From assembly GCA_019096065.1 (NCBI GenBank), contig JAGUCH010000008.1, positions 5,523,001 through 5,587,000 of the forward strand: a stretch of DNA of 64,000 nucleotides. The letters run 5' to 3'. This document shows positions 36,301-51,300 of the stretch, piece after piece; position 1 is the first letter of the stretch; every line of letters begins with the position of its first letter. This DNA comes from Paracyclopina nana (Eukaryota > Arthropoda > Copepoda > Cyclopoida > Cyclopettidae). A model generated the notes under the pieces. That model had not been told where the DNA came from. It was given only the letters and a program-made list of their open reading frames with translations, and searched no databases. Position numbers and translations under genes: made by a program.

Positions 36301-39300
36301 TAGGGGCAAGAAAGTCTGGCTTACATGCTCGAAAGTCATCATAAAGGCGAACAAACAAATCCCCCTTATGGAGGAATGAGGCCATGTCAACAGGTAAATG
36401 AGGTACATAGATCAACAACAAAAACTCAGTGGAGGAGCTTGCTCAAAAGAATAATCATGACACCATCAATTTACCATCCTGAGTGGATTATTCATGACAC
36501 CTAGGCATGAAAATGCTGCTGCTGCTGCTGTTGCTACCTTTTATGACTTTCATTTCACGCAGCATGCAATGGTATATCTTTGGGTTTACTAGAATGTATA
36601 CCACAATAAAATTCCCATTTTTTCAAGGAGCCAGCATAAAAACTCTGCTTCCTCAAAAAACAAAAAAAGGGAGCATGGCCATTATTTTTTTGGAAAAAGC
36701 TGGTTTAACATGAAAAAAATGTCATTATGCATGACAAAAAATAGCTTAGAAAGTAGCATATAAGCAACACCTACAAATTATGAAAGCTGAGGGCCAAACC
36801 CCTTTTTATGACTGGCTGTAGCAGTTGGTATACACTACGTAGTATTATGTGGTTTTGCATCGTCAGCTATTATGCATGCCAAGTACATAAAATATGAGGC
36901 AATGCTTTCAACAAATTAAGGCAAGATCACACACAATGCAGATTCTAAGGTCGTAAAAATGTGGACCAACCAACTTCTGTTTTTCACGCCTACTTCTGAA
37001 AAATAGTTCTTCCATGCAAAATTCCACACACCAACTTTTACTACTCGATGCAGCCATTTTTAAACGTTGCTGGTTCGATATCTCAAAAGAGATGAGGAGA
37101 AAAGGAAAATATGGCCAAGTATGGTTGCGTGGAAGCTCATTAAGCAAATTAGCTTGCTAATTGACTCACCTAGATTTTCCACTTGACAAAATAATGTGAC
37201 AGAACTCCCCACTTGAGCTCTGTACGTATTTGGTTGTGAGGTGAAAAATGGCTGCTGCTGTTGTTGCATCAGCATGGAGGAAGGTGCCAAATCTCTGGCT
37301 GAAATGCCTGGAAAATAAAGGAAATGCATTACTTAATGTGATCGCTAATTTCCAGCTGTTTGATTGAAAACACTGTCCAAATCTCCCATAGTTCAAAAGT
37401 TGGAACGCCTGCTGATGAAAACTTCAAGAGGAATTCTCTACAGACAGATAGTATATGGAAATATTTAACTAGCTACCTATTATTCCATCTCTGACTGCGT
37501 GGTAGCACAGTGGGAATGACCTCACTAAAGCCCCGCTAAAACGGTAACTAGATTTTGTAATTTTGGTTCGTTTGTTTTGAAAGCGCGCCGGTGCGCGAGT
37601 AACGAAACGCGGACACGCGTGACCAGTGCGCCTGCACTTTAATGTAAACAATCTCTGCTTTTATTGCTATTTTTATGTTTGAGGACTAACAAGATTGAAG
37701 CCCAAATATGGGCGAATTTACAGCTTCTTTTGATCACTCGAGCAAGATGAAGTAAGAGAGCAGTTCTAATTAAAATTGATAGCTTTTCTCGACGTAATTG
37801 AGTTAATTAGGAAGATTTTGAATTTTCCTCTCTAAAATACGGCCAAATAAGGTGAGACAAAGCAGACTTCCCGCTGAGTTCGGCTCTAAAAGATGAAGAT
37901 GAGATATTTGATTTTCGGCCATCATTAATGTCGCTTTTTTTCTCCAATTTATATGGCTTTTTGGAAAAATGCAGTTCGTTAATTGTAAAACTGATATATG
38001 CCTCCCTAATGAGGTTTTATTAGCACTAAATTACCCCCCTTATATCAGAAGTATATAAGTTGCAAAATTGCACACTGGCCGCTCTTAAAATTGAGTGAGT
38101 CAGCAAAAGGGAGGGAAATTCATCTGTGCACTTCATCTGAACTGGTTCCAAGCGTCTTATCGGCCAGTGTGCAATCTCCTCTATGCACACTGGCCACAAT
38201 GGCGATGATAAATGCCAAATCAGCCACATTGACTCTCATTTTTGCGCACTTTGTACAGATCAAAGAAAATGGTGTCAATGGCTACTATGCAGTTTATCTT
38301 GACTGCTAATGGTGATTTTCTGCGCGGATTAGCTGAGTGGAGAGGACCAGTGTGCCATAAATAACCAGTCCGCACTTGAGATAAAGCACACTTTTACCAA
38401 TGACACTGCAACTAATGACTTGTAAAAGAATGTGCTATATTTACGTTTCCCCCCCTTTTTTCCATGATAATATACCACACTGTTGGTATATTGGCATACC
38501 AAAATTCCTCACAGTATACCACACGTGAAATTTGAAAAATCTGCTAATAATTTAGCTGCTTTTCGCTATTTTTCTCTCTTACTTGAAATATGGCCCGAAA
38601 ATGGCATTGGTTCATTAATAATATTAGTATGTATAGCATAAAAGCAATTCGAGGAAATTGAGCAATTGTTTACTTTTTCTTTGGCGTGCGGTTAACTGTG
38701 CCACATTTTCGGCCCCTTTAGTTGGATTTAGGACTTAACGAGCTGACCCATTTGTACTATATATAACCAGGAATTTTCGGGCACTTTTAGAGAATTGCTG
38801 AATATTATTAGGTAGAACATGAAATGGAAAACTTTGCCTTTGCGTTTCAGAGTTCAGCAATTAATTACGCTGAAACGCCACACATGGGGCTAATAAATGG
38901 CGCCAAAAGTTGCAATACTTAAAGAAAGCAGCCTACAGAAAATCAACGAGCCCATTGAGATTTGAAAATAATGACTTCCTCTGGCTTTTCAACGCTTTAA
39001 AAATAATTTTTTCAAAGGTAAAAATGGACATAAATTACCCTGTAATCAATGATTGTGTCCTTTTAAAATGGCATTTTTGCCCACTAATGGGGGGACAAAA
39101 GTCAAAACATCACGCTGAAAGGTAAAAACCGTGTTACATCTGCTTCGCACTTTTTTATTATTCCGACAACTGATTTTTATAAGCGTGAGCTCATTTCATC
39201 TCCATTTTTCGTCAAATTGAGGGGGGCATGACAATGCGACGCGACGAAAAATCGCACTTGGAAATGGAAATGAGCAGTTGATTTCCACATCTGCTGAATT

Positions 39301-42300
39301 TCAACTGATCTATACTATGAAAAAAGCGAGATCGAATTCAGTATTAAAATTAGCTTAGTGCATCCATCTTTTCGTTGTTGAAAAAAGCACTATAATGTAG
39401 TATGCATAAAAGATGATCATGCTCATTTTCTGGTCGATGCACACACATACTACTAGTATCCAAGCATAGTAGATACACACATGATGGTTGTAGATGGATT
39501 CTTTTCAGAGAAATGGTCTCTATTTTCCGACCTTCTTTTTCCCAACAATTACCATGTCTGCAGCACGCTAAAATAAGCATTTTTGGCCTGATTAGTCTAG
39601 CTAGCGTAGCTACTTAGCCTGATGATCTGAGTGTGAGAGGAGCAAAATATGGGATAATTCGTGAAATTAATAGGTGACAAGCAGGCAGCTCCAAATTAGA
39701 CCAGTGTGTTAATTCCAAACACAGAAGTTGACTTGGATGAAAAGTGAAAGCAGTAATTTTCTCCGCGCCCCAACCAGAAATTCTGAGCCCTCATACACCA
39801 AAAAAACTTTCAGTGAAACTTATACGTTTTATCAACATTGAGTTTTAGTCATTATGTAACATTAACTGCATTGACACCTAGATAAAATCAAAAACACCCA
39901 TTTTCCTTGTCACTTTCGATTTTTTCCAATTTTTTTACATAGGTGGTATGGAAGTTAATGTTACATAACGACATAAACTCAACCTGGGTAAAACGAAGGA
40001 GTGCTAACACGTTACAATAACTTTCAGAAAACTTGGGAAAATTTCTGGTTGGGGCATTAACAGTACCAGTAATTCCCCATTATTTTCACTTGGTTCTGCT
40101 CAGTAAACTAGTGCGAGTGTAAGTAGCTGTCTAGACTCGACCAGAATAAATGGCGTATTATTTGAAACACCCCATTTGAGTTGCTCATGAGTGAAAGCCA
40201 GCTAAAAAAGAGGAGATCCCAAGGGAGCAAAAAAAAAAGAAATCTTCGGTCAGGCAGGAAATGCGATGCCATTGCGTCTAATACCGTCTGTCCCGTTGAT
40301 AAATGAAAGCCCCAGCATCTTTAATAATAAGGGAAAAACACACTGTAGTACACTTCGAAGGATATTTATCTTCTTCGAAGCTCTCTGAGCAAATGACTTT
40401 TCCAGATCGAAAAAATATGAAAATGGGTGTGAAAAAAGTTCCTCTCATCCTCATTTTCAGAAAAGCTTGGTGATGAAGACGTCAAATTCCTTAACGTTAA
40501 ACAAATCAAAACTTTTTCCCATGGGATCAGGCAAAAAAGAAGCTGCTACTCAACTTCCCAAGGGAGCTGAAATAAAGGCATATTTGAGCCACGCAGAAAT
40601 AGCACGGTAGGCAGTTATGCTACTTCTGTCATGATTAGCGTTATTCGTCAGAGTTAATTATTGCGGAGTCAGCAAGCTATTTATGCAACTAATGAGGTGA
40701 TTAGGCGCTAAACGGAACTGATATAATAAACCTCAAGGGGATAGTATGAAAAATAAGGGCCACATTTACAGTGCGCCATCACTTTGGTGAGTCAAAGTCA
40801 GCTAGCGCGAGCGCGCGTTGTTTTGAATATTAAGAGTAGCGAGTGCGCGCGCGACAGCTGTAGCACTGCGATAATCCGCCCAAAGCCTCGACTTATTGTT
40901 GTTTTTGCGCTACATGGAGCGTGAGGAATAATGGCTGAAGATGGTAGTAAAACACATTTTCCAGATTTCGGCCATGAAATCTATGCAGGCGGATTTTGCT
41001 GGCCTGCTGCAAATGTGGGAAACTAGGCGCCGAGATGAGGTGTATATCTAGGGCTATAAACGGCATATTGGACTTGTTCCACCTTGCTTAGCTTGTACAT
41101 ACTATAGTGGACCAACACCCCATAAAACCCAAGTGTCTGAGAGCTCAACTCTGATATCATGAAAGTCTAGTAGAGACTTTATGGCCTCTCACCACCACCC
41201 ACAATGTGAACTACTAGCAGAGGATAAAATCTTCCCTTTGAGGCTAAAGAATGTTGTACTAGCATAATGACTTTGCTAGTTATTTTGGACTCTGCTCACA
41301 TCCTTCAAGGCAAATTGGAGAGCTGCAGCAGCAGCTTTACCTGGGCAGCAAAAATAAAGTTTAGTTATTGTTGATGCATCAGCTTTGAAGTTGTGACACA
41401 AAGGGGGCTAGTCATTTTTTTCTTAGTTTTATTCTGCTAGCGCAGAGAAAGGCTAGGAGGCAATCTTGTCAATTTTCTAACTTTTCTCAAGGAAAAGTTT
41501 CAAACAAAAGCTGGAAACAGATGCTTTTCAACTCCTGCTACTACAGCAGCAGCAGCTTGAGTGACATTTCTTGATCTCAATTGATGATGTTTTCACAGCC
41601 CACGCGAGGAAAGCAAAAATTCCAACGAGATTTTTTTCGCAGGAAATGACTCAGGCTAATTGTTACTTGAACTGAAGACAGACGCACTTCTGCAGTTAAA
41701 CGAGCTGAAAATTGCGACTTTTAGGAATAAATGGAAAAAATTTCAGGCGCCTTGACAACTCCATTACATCTGCACATGCTGAAGCTTACACCTTTGATTC
41801 TTGTATTCTATATAGCATATACCCAAGAAGCCAAAAATAAGTTCTCTAATCATCTTAGAAGTAGCTTGCAAATAAACTGAGCATAGCACAAAGTTGGAGC
41901 CAGCTCCGAACCCCTCCAAACCCAGGGGATGAAAAATGTTGCCATTTTTTGATACTGTCGTTTTATAGGTAGTATCATCATCGCGCATGGCTGCAATGGG
42001 TAATTTAACGCTAAGCCCCCCTTTCTTCTTCACCATTCTGACCAGACTAGCTTAATTGCCTATGAATGTCTAATAGCCTTCGTTTATCCCCTGCTCGATC
42101 ATGAGCTTGGAAAATTACATTTCACCCCTCCCTCCATGGCTTACCACAAAGGTTCCAATATTTCCTTGTTGCTTTCTATGGATCCAGCAGGTGCAATGCC
42201 ACAGTAAAAACAACATATGATTGAAATCCTGATGATTTGTCTGTGGCAGTCATCATATTGAATATTTGACAAGCTATGACTTGTCAATGCTAGAAGCAAA

Positions 42301-45300
42301 ACAATGCAAGGCATTAAAGGGGTTTGTGCCAACAGCAGTGCACAGGGTGGACACCTTCACTAAAAATCTGGCGACAAAAACTGGCAATCTTTTCCATCCC
42401 ATGGGTTTGCAAGGGTATTGCACTGATTCCAAACTTGTACTTGGCTCAGTTTATTAACAAGCTCGATTCCAAAGTCGAATATTGGGGAATAAGAAAGCAC
42501 TTTTGGTGGGGATATATTAATGGAATCTTGAGATGCCAGCCAGTGAGATGTGCTACACACAAATAGAAATATGACACTCCAGTTATGTAACAAGGCGCTG
42601 AGGGCAAAAAAGCCGACTCATTCCTTGAAATGTTAAGTGCTCAAGAAGTGAGCCTGTCTTCAGTTCAAGTTGCAATTAGCCTTTGCCATCAGAAAATTCA
42701 TATGGAATTTTTCTCGGCTTCACCCCCAATGTGCTCCTTCACTCGTCAATGTTGTCATTTTATTGCCCATAATAACAACCAAGTGACAACGTAATTAGGA
42801 AATACTTGATTGTGTCTAGCTTTCTATTAGTAGTGTGTTGGGCTTTTTTGACCCTCCGCGCAGCGTTTTTTGCTGTTGCCACCATTCAATTAACTATTCG
42901 GACAAGGATACTGTCGAACTTTGTTCAACAGTCCTATATATTTGTCAAATACTTGCAGGGCTGACGAGTTTTTCCCTTATTTATGGCAGCTTTCGACTCT
43001 GACCGCCAGCTCGACCCAATGTTTCGGCTCGGACAACTTACCTACAATAAAAATAGAAAAATAATTGAATGCTCGCGTTTTTTGCTATCATCATCAGGAA
43101 AGCCATATTTTTTGAAAGCCCTATATTCTCTCACGACAAGAAACAATTTGCAGCAAAAAATGGTATATAACAGTGGAATTTCTTCTATATTGAATAAAAC
43201 ACCTTTCCGCTATGCGACACAGTTGTCTGATGGCCATTAAAAATGGCTACTTCATATTTTGGTCTTGGTCAACTTTCAATCAAAATCGAGGCCTTTTGAA
43301 AAAGTATCGACATGAGTTTCCGTTTTAACTGGACGTAACACTCACTGTGTCAAGTGGTTTCTTCTACTAATATTGCTTGCATTACTGGCACGCGATTGTG
43401 CCTTGAAAAAGTATGCCAAAATGGTATTTGGCGGATTTATTTGCTTCGTACCAACACAGTGGTCTGGAGTGGAAATTTTGTGACACAAACTACAGCAATG
43501 ATAATCTGCTATTATTATTTGCCAAGTTTTGACTTCTGCTGCATTGCTTCACTCTTATACGTGGATTATTACAGTATTTTATGGAGCTTTTTGGCATAGA
43601 AGTAGAAATAATTGACCCCTGTGCTGTAAGATTTGACCACTCACTTCTAACACTTCTAACACACAAAAACACCAGTTTCGTGACAATGAAAAAAGAAGCA
43701 GTAAGGGCAATTGATTAAACTATGTTTTTTTCTTTTGCTGCTGCACTAAGAAAATTCAATAATGGACATGAAGAACCATCATCATCATTTGGCACCTTTG
43801 ACACGCAAAAAGAACATTTTTGTAGCCATTAAAACAGCCAGCTTACTACCAACCAAATATTTTCAGTAAACAACAATTGGAGCACAACAACCATTAACAG
43901 CTGTATAATAGTACTGCTTTTTTGAGGAAAGGTCAATAGTGTAACTGACAACTCCAATGGCTTTGAGTGAATTAAATATATGGTCAAAAGGCTGAAGTTG
44001 CATTGTAATGCCATATAATGAGACGGAATGAGTGTTTTCCAATGACAGTGTGCATTTTTCTACCCCCTTTATACCATTGTCAAAGCCTTAGAGACAATAA
44101 TGCTTGAGGATGAAATGGGTGCTTCAAAAGCATGACAAGCCACTTGAGTAGCATAGTAACTTGAATATACTGCGCTGCACACAGCTTGCTGAAGAATTTC
44201 AATGAAAATGAAGCCTCAGGCTATGATAGAATGCCATTTCAGCCAGAGTTGCAACTCTCCCAGCAAACTGAGCTCGCCTCTTGAAATTGATTTTGCACCC
44301 TTGAGTTAAAGCACACACACATATGTAGTGGGTATTGAAAGTAAGGCCAAACTTTCTATTATATTAATGCACGATTTCCCGGAAGGAACTAATTTACAGC
44401 TCAGGAAGCAAGGAACAATTTCTGGTGGTCTTGCAAATTAACCAGGCTAATGGCTGTTTTGGCCTCCATTTTCGTTGTTTTTGAGGTCATGGCCTCCAGA
44501 AAAATGTGGAATGCCCATGTGGCGGCTATGTTCACTGCTTAAAAAACGTAAACAACCGAATTGGCAGCATTCTATCGTTTACAGTCAAATCTACGTGTAA
44601 AAAGCCACTTTTATTTCAAATTGATAAGATATGTCTGGCAGCGCCGAGAGTTGAGGAATGTAAACAAAAATAGAACGCGTTTTGTTTTTGTTTTCGCGAA
44701 AGCTTGAATGGAAGAGATTTGTGCTGGAAAAACCAACAAAACATATAAGAAGTGTGAAAGGTGGCAAAAATGGGTAAGCACATAAATCTTGGATTTTCTC
44801 GCACGTTTCGGCAACGCATTCTTAGTCTAATTAAATAATTTCAAGCTTCAACACGTACACAGACAAGTTTTTGCCGCCCATAAATTCGAACGCTAAGTGA
44901 CATGCGCGCAGATGTGAATGACAAAATTATTTCGCATTTTCCTACAAAGAAAATTCCTAATATGGAAATTATCTCACCTTTTCTCCTCCCCATGAATTTT
45001 GCCACATGGGCGGATTTTTTACCGCCAAATATGTAATTACCATTAAAGTGGCCTCTAAAGGGTTCAATTAAATCAAGCCAAGCCTCAAAATTACCATGTA
45101 ATATCAGAAATTATGACAAGATTTTTGGCCTTGGGCTAAAACGGGCTAATTGAGTATTTTGCAGCCTGAACATCCCCCCACAAAAAAGAGCCTAGATTCT
45201 ATGGCCAGCTTAATTGGCTACTCGGGAGGGGTGTGGCAATAAATATTGAAATATCACTATTCCCCCTGTATACCCAATTAGCTATGCATGGGCATTTCAA

Positions 45301-48300
45301 GTTGGCCAGACTGGAAATTTTTCAATTCCCTCTTGGGTTATTTGTTGGGTGCCGCCATAAAGCTGAAGCTATTGACCCTTAATTGGAATAAAATAATGAG
45401 ATTACTCCAGTTTTTTTATGATTGGCTGCATTATTGGCAGCCATAAAAATACTATTGCCTGTTTGAAGGGGCAGCTGTTGCGCGTGCGCTTCCACACGCG
45501 CGCGCAACAGCTGCGATAGCGCACCTTTTTCTTTTGTTTACCTTTCTCCATTGATTGTGATCATTGAGAAATGTTGGGGGGAAAAGCAATAAAAATGTGT
45601 GTGTACCTCCATAGCAAAAATATTGCTTCGGGTGTGGTCTGTCACTGCACATGGGGGAAACAAGATATTGGCAAATTTTCTAGATCAAAGTTTGATCTAA
45701 GTATGTTTGTACCATCTATATACCTGAGTACCGGGTTTATAGGGAGATCAAAAGCCTTTCAAGTTTCAAGAAATGGACGAAAAGACAGCAGACATACATC
45801 CCCTTTTGCTTTAGGGGGGGATAAAATATTTTCCTTTTTTCAAGCCCTGCTGAAATGTCAACATTTTTTTAAAGGCTCGACAAATTTTTTTATGAAAGGC
45901 AACTTCCATAAAATAAGTGTTCCGTGAGTAGAGTCCCTTTCTCTAACTAATTTGGCCTAGGTTGCTTTTTTCTGCCAAGAATGAAATACTAGAGTACTCC
46001 TTTATTTTCGGTCCATGAATATGTATATGGGAAGAACCATCATAATCATCATCAAAGTATAAAAGTTCGGATGCTAGCTGCCTCCGCTACAATAATAATG
46101 CCAAGAAAAGCAGGACCGAGCTTCATTAAAAAAGGCTAGATAAAATCTCGTAGAACTACTCGCAATAATAATGAAAGCATCTTTTTCTGCATGAATGGTT
46201 TCTGCATAGTGTGGGAAATCATTTTTTCTTGCCCAAAATAGACAGAGAGAGCTTCTTTTCTACAAATCCTTACGTTTTCTTTCCATTCAAATTCACCCCC
46301 TTTTTTGCACTTAAATCCTCAATATATGGTACACTACAGCTCGAATTGAATCCTATAAAGTAAGAAAATGTATTGCTAAGTAAGCCAGAAGTGCTCAGGA
46401 AACTTACTACTACCAGTACTACTACATGCGGTGCCAAAAAAGGATTTGTCAACTTTAAAAGGGATAGAAAATCCCTGGCAAAATGTTACGGTCAGCTGTT
46501 GCGCGCACGATGGGAGTTGAATCCGCGCACGCGCATCAGCTGACGTTGCAGTTGCTACTAGCGAGATTTATTTGCCTATTTGGACATGGTGCAATAAGCT
46601 TGTGAGTGGAATTGGATGGAATTTGTAATTCATGTGACATTATCGAGCTCTCCAATGCGAACCCCGGAAGAAAGGGACAGAAAAGCTTTTATGTCTTGGC
46701 AGAACTCGACCCCTTTTTCGATCCGAACCACCACCATCACAGCAGCACTACCACCCAAAGAATAATACGATTTAAAACTCACTTTACTACTTTTCTTTTG
46801 CTGTGCCTCTATTCGAGCTCAAATAATGGACACTATAGTAGTTTCTGCTGCACATGAGTGAGTACCTCACAATTTGAGGGGACGTTGATCCCTAAAAAGT
46901 CACTGTTGACATTTCCAGCAGGGCTGATCATCTGCCTCAAAATCAACATGAAAACAACGATGTTTTGCCTTCTGTCGCCATGTGCAATTTTTGAAATAAA
47001 CTAAACGTTTAATGAGACTCGATGTCCAGCTTAGAGATTAGTTTTCAGTTGCTTCGAGTGAAATCATGCGTTAAAGGAAAAAGTTTCATTGCTTCGAGAT
47101 TTCTTTCTTTGCCATGGTAGATGACCACCCCAATAGGGTCAAAAATGTGAAAATCCCTCCTGGGTATTGAGCAATATGAGTTTGACTGCACTTGATTACA
47201 TTCGAGTTCAATCAAAAGGAGCTTTTGATCGTTTAGAATTGAGGTGTCGTCGTCAGCTTCAACCCTCACCAAAAAAAAGGTAAATGGTCTGGAAATAACT
47301 CCAAATCGACATAGCTATCAAGACTTCAAAACATTCCCCAAAAAAGCCATTAATCTTCATTTCTTCAGCAGCCTTCTGATGCTAAGTGGTTTGGAATTCT
47401 TTTTCAAAAAGGGCAGGAAAAAATTGAATTCCAATTGATCTTTTCAACACAAAAGATTATCCTTGAGGGCATTTTAGTTACCTCAAGAGATTTTATGGTT
47501 CTTCCTCACCCATAAGAAACCACTTGAATTGGCAGAAGAAATACAGGATTATCATGGATTCCACATTCTTGGGAAGGAAAATTGTGCAAATTGCTAGATG
47601 TATCCCACTGAGCCTTTGCTATGGTAGAATGCAATTAACAAAAGGGGCCCAGGGGATGCATTGTTTTTCCCATCTCCTTCTTTCCCTTTTTTGTTTCATC
47701 TTCTTGGGTGACATTTCTATTTTTCCAAGTAATTGACTAAATTGTAGGCATGAGATGTCAAAAATGTTGAGCTCACAAACAGCTTCTTCTCCTTTTTTGT
47801 TCTGAGTGCATTTTGTTTGCTTTTCTCATCAAAATTCCAAGCTTTTGCCTATTTGAGCTGTTTGCTTTTTTTCATTGTGCCAATGGCAGCACTATTTGCT
47901 TTCAAGGTACATTGTTGACTTTAAGTGGTGCTATGCCAATTGGGATGTGGCTTCTATCTTTTATTTGACATTATACTCATTTAGAGTGAGTATATGCAAG
48001 AAGGGAAACAAAAAGAACAACAAAAGATTCCTCTCTATTTTGGGCTTTGCTTTGGGTGAACAAAAGGCAGACCCATTAAGCAGATTCAATGACTGGCCAT
48101 TTCGAGAGATGCTATAAAAGCTAAGGAAAAAAAAGAGTTCTGCTACAACAACTCATGAGGATATTGGACTAAAACTCTGGCTAAACTAAATTACTTCTTC
48201 CCCTCCCTCCTTTTCCACTACATAGCTACTATAATGCTGACTCCAACTATATAGCATAGAATGCATCAAGTATTTTGTTTTCGCCACCACTTCCAGTCAC

Positions 48301-51300
48301 ACAAGGACTCAGTAGCCCGGTTCCAACACGGGATATCAGCATAGTATAGTACAGTAAACCAGTTAAGTCAGGTTGAGCTGAGCGCGCGAGCTAGCTGTGA
48401 CCTGACTATGCTAAAAAGTCAAGTTACGTCTCCTGACTATGCTGATTTTCCTTGTTGGAACCGGGCTATTAATTTGGAGACTGAAAATGACTTGAAGAAG
48501 CAGCGAAGGCAGAAATTCAATGAAAATCTTGGCCTAATGAACCTTGCTCCTTTAACGCATGATTTCGCTCGAAAGAACTGAAAACAAATCCCAAAGCTGG
48601 ACATCGAGTCTCATAAAACGCTAAATTATTTTTATTTAGTTTATGTTTACAAACTGATGGTCAAAAATCAAAATATCGTTAAAACTCAAGTTTTCCCTTG
48701 GCTTGGCGAGAATTTCTAAGGAACGGTCAAGTATTTTGCATGACCAAGCATTGCTCAGTGAGGAAACTTTTATATTTTGCTGTGATTGGAAAATAGTTGA
48801 GAAGATTGACTGATTGCCGTTGAACCCTCCCCTTTTGTCGAATTATGGCTTTTGTTTGCCTTTCAAATCGACTTCTTGAAATACCATTTGGATGAGTGTG
48901 CGTTAATTTCAACCAATTTGGGGCCAGTTTAGCCAACCCCAATAATTATACCCTCGGAGGAGAACAAAAAACGGCTGCATAGTTTCTATCTTCGCGGCTA
49001 ACCTCAAAAAGAGCCGAAAAGTAAAAGACGTTCCTTGCTTTGTTTTCTACCCCAAAAGCAACGCGAGTATAAAGTTTCTATCATTTTCCAAAAGATGCGA
49101 AGAGCAGAACCCCTTATTCAGAGGAGCAGATCATCTCTATTCCTCTTTTGTCTGACAAGCTGCTTTAGTCATGCTTGTTAACTGACAAAACACAGAAAAT
49201 CCGACAGATTTGAACGCGCATCAGGCTTAAAATCTTATCTGAATTTCATTAACTGAAGCCTTTGTTGCACCATTATACTAAAATGTTATGTAGCGTTCAT
49301 CTACGGTTTTCCCTTCATTTTGGTGAGCTTTTTAGTTGATTTTAATTTTAATTTTGTTGCGAGCATCAGTTTATTGAAAACTAAAATGAATGTAATTTCT
49401 TCTTCAATTTGTGCTAGATGAAAACCTCGTTAAGAGCAGCTACAGGAGCAAGAATACACAAAATTGAGCAAATGCACTCTTGGGATAAGCATATGCTTAA
49501 GCATTAGCAAAAAACCTTGCGTTTTAGGACAGTGTTGTACCCTTGCTTTGCTATGCTGAAACCTCCCCTGGGAATGAGCGTAAAATGTCTGCCCAGCTCT
49601 TTGTGCGTTGACTTTCTGCTAGAATTTGGCTAGCCCCAAAACAAGGATATCAGAACATTTTCTTGTGTGTATATAATACTGAAAGCTACATGATTGATTT
49701 TCGTGCATTTACTGAATGTCCAAAGGCAATTTGTAATGTCAACCATCTTAAACAGACTCTGTTGAATATTTAAAGCCAATGACAAGTTAATTATTAACTG
49801 ATTCTATTAGGGCTGACAAACATGTCGGAATTCTTCGTGATTTTCAGCCATTTTATCAGTCCCCAAAAAACTGGATGGACATTAAATGCACACTGGGGGC
49901 AATCAATCAATACACCCATTTTAAGCTATGTATGCTGCCAATTAAATGCAGAATAAGTGTACAAAAGACTGCCACTATTTGCACAGCAGAATCGGGGATT
50001 TGAAGGGCTAATTTTCCCATTGTGTGGCATGTATAATCCGTAGTGGGGCTCTACTGCAAAATGAGACTTTTTGTCACGCGATCTGAGGTCGTCTTCACCA
50101 AAAATGCTGTTGTAGGTAGTAGTAGTACCACATATTTTATGAGGTGCATGTGGCTCCCATTTTAGAGAGTCATTTTGTCTTTAGAGTCCAATCTCCATTA
50201 AAATGGGGTTCAGATTGTCAAAAAGTGGGCAATAAAAAGGAATGTCTACCTTTAAAGGAAAATCAGCACCAAATTCTCAGTCGGCCACTCTTGAAAATTC
50301 ATAAAGATAAACATTAACTGAGAATTGATTCCAGAGTTTTGGCTTTATATTTTGTGATCCATTTTCTAATTAGCCATTTCTCCTCCTGAAAATCAAAGCA
50401 TTCTCTGAATACAAACTTTCTATGAAGGTACTAGAAAATTTGGTTTTTTTACTTTGTGGTCATTGGTGGAACGAGCTACCTTTTTTTTTGACCAAAGTGC
50501 GCAAAGGAATTAGTTAAGAAGCGCCTTGCTCAACTGTCCAAAAATGGGAGCTAAAATATTCTGTGCTCAAAATGCAAATATGGCAAGCTACCAAAAAAAC
50601 CAGCTATTATATACCACGACGGAGACCAAATGCAAAATATTTGTTTTAACGCTTCAAGAAGGTAAAATGTAAAATCTCCCCCCATAAAATCATCATGATA
50701 AAATCCGAAATTCGTGACTTGGCTGCAATTGCATTTGCGTTTCATGGTGGTGATCATGTTGTGGAATCATGCTGATGAGGGGCCCAAAATTGGCCCACAT
50801 TTAGTATGCGAGCCGCTTTTTTGTCCGAGCTCTCCTCGTGTGAGAATGGGGTCTGTAGGTGGTTATTTCAATAATTTGAGAGGAAAATTGCAATTTGTGT
50901 GTCACCCAAGAATTTTATATCCATCATCATATTTAAGTTTTTTAGGGTCTGTCTGTCACGCTAATAAACGACTACTTGACAGCAGCACCTCAATGTTTTG
51001 AAGATATCTGTCAACAATGACAGAAATCTAGGTCTAGAAAAAGTGACGGTGATGCTTTGGCTGCTCCGCTGTTTTTGCTCTTGGCTATGAGACCGTGAAA
51101 AATTAGCACTTTTTCAACAACTACTTGTGGAACGAATTTGCAACAAAACATGCCAGCCTGGAAAAAACTGAAGAAAGATTTGCAAAAATCCTTTTAAAAG
51201 ACACATTCATTTTTTGTTTTGGAAAGATTGCGTGTGAAACACAATGGACTTTGCGCTACCTCAAAATGCTCTGCTCATATTATTAAAGTAAAAATTCATG

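Noticed and set aside
42983-43240. 85-codon plus-strand frame in the large intron
   Set aside because: No domain, no signal peptide, low-complexity AT-driven composition; likely chance.
48313-48330. AGCCCGGTTCC similarity to the tRNA-Lys start AGCCCGGCTAG
   Set aside because: Only about eight shared bases and the element has its own perfect inverted ends; no tRNA structure follows.
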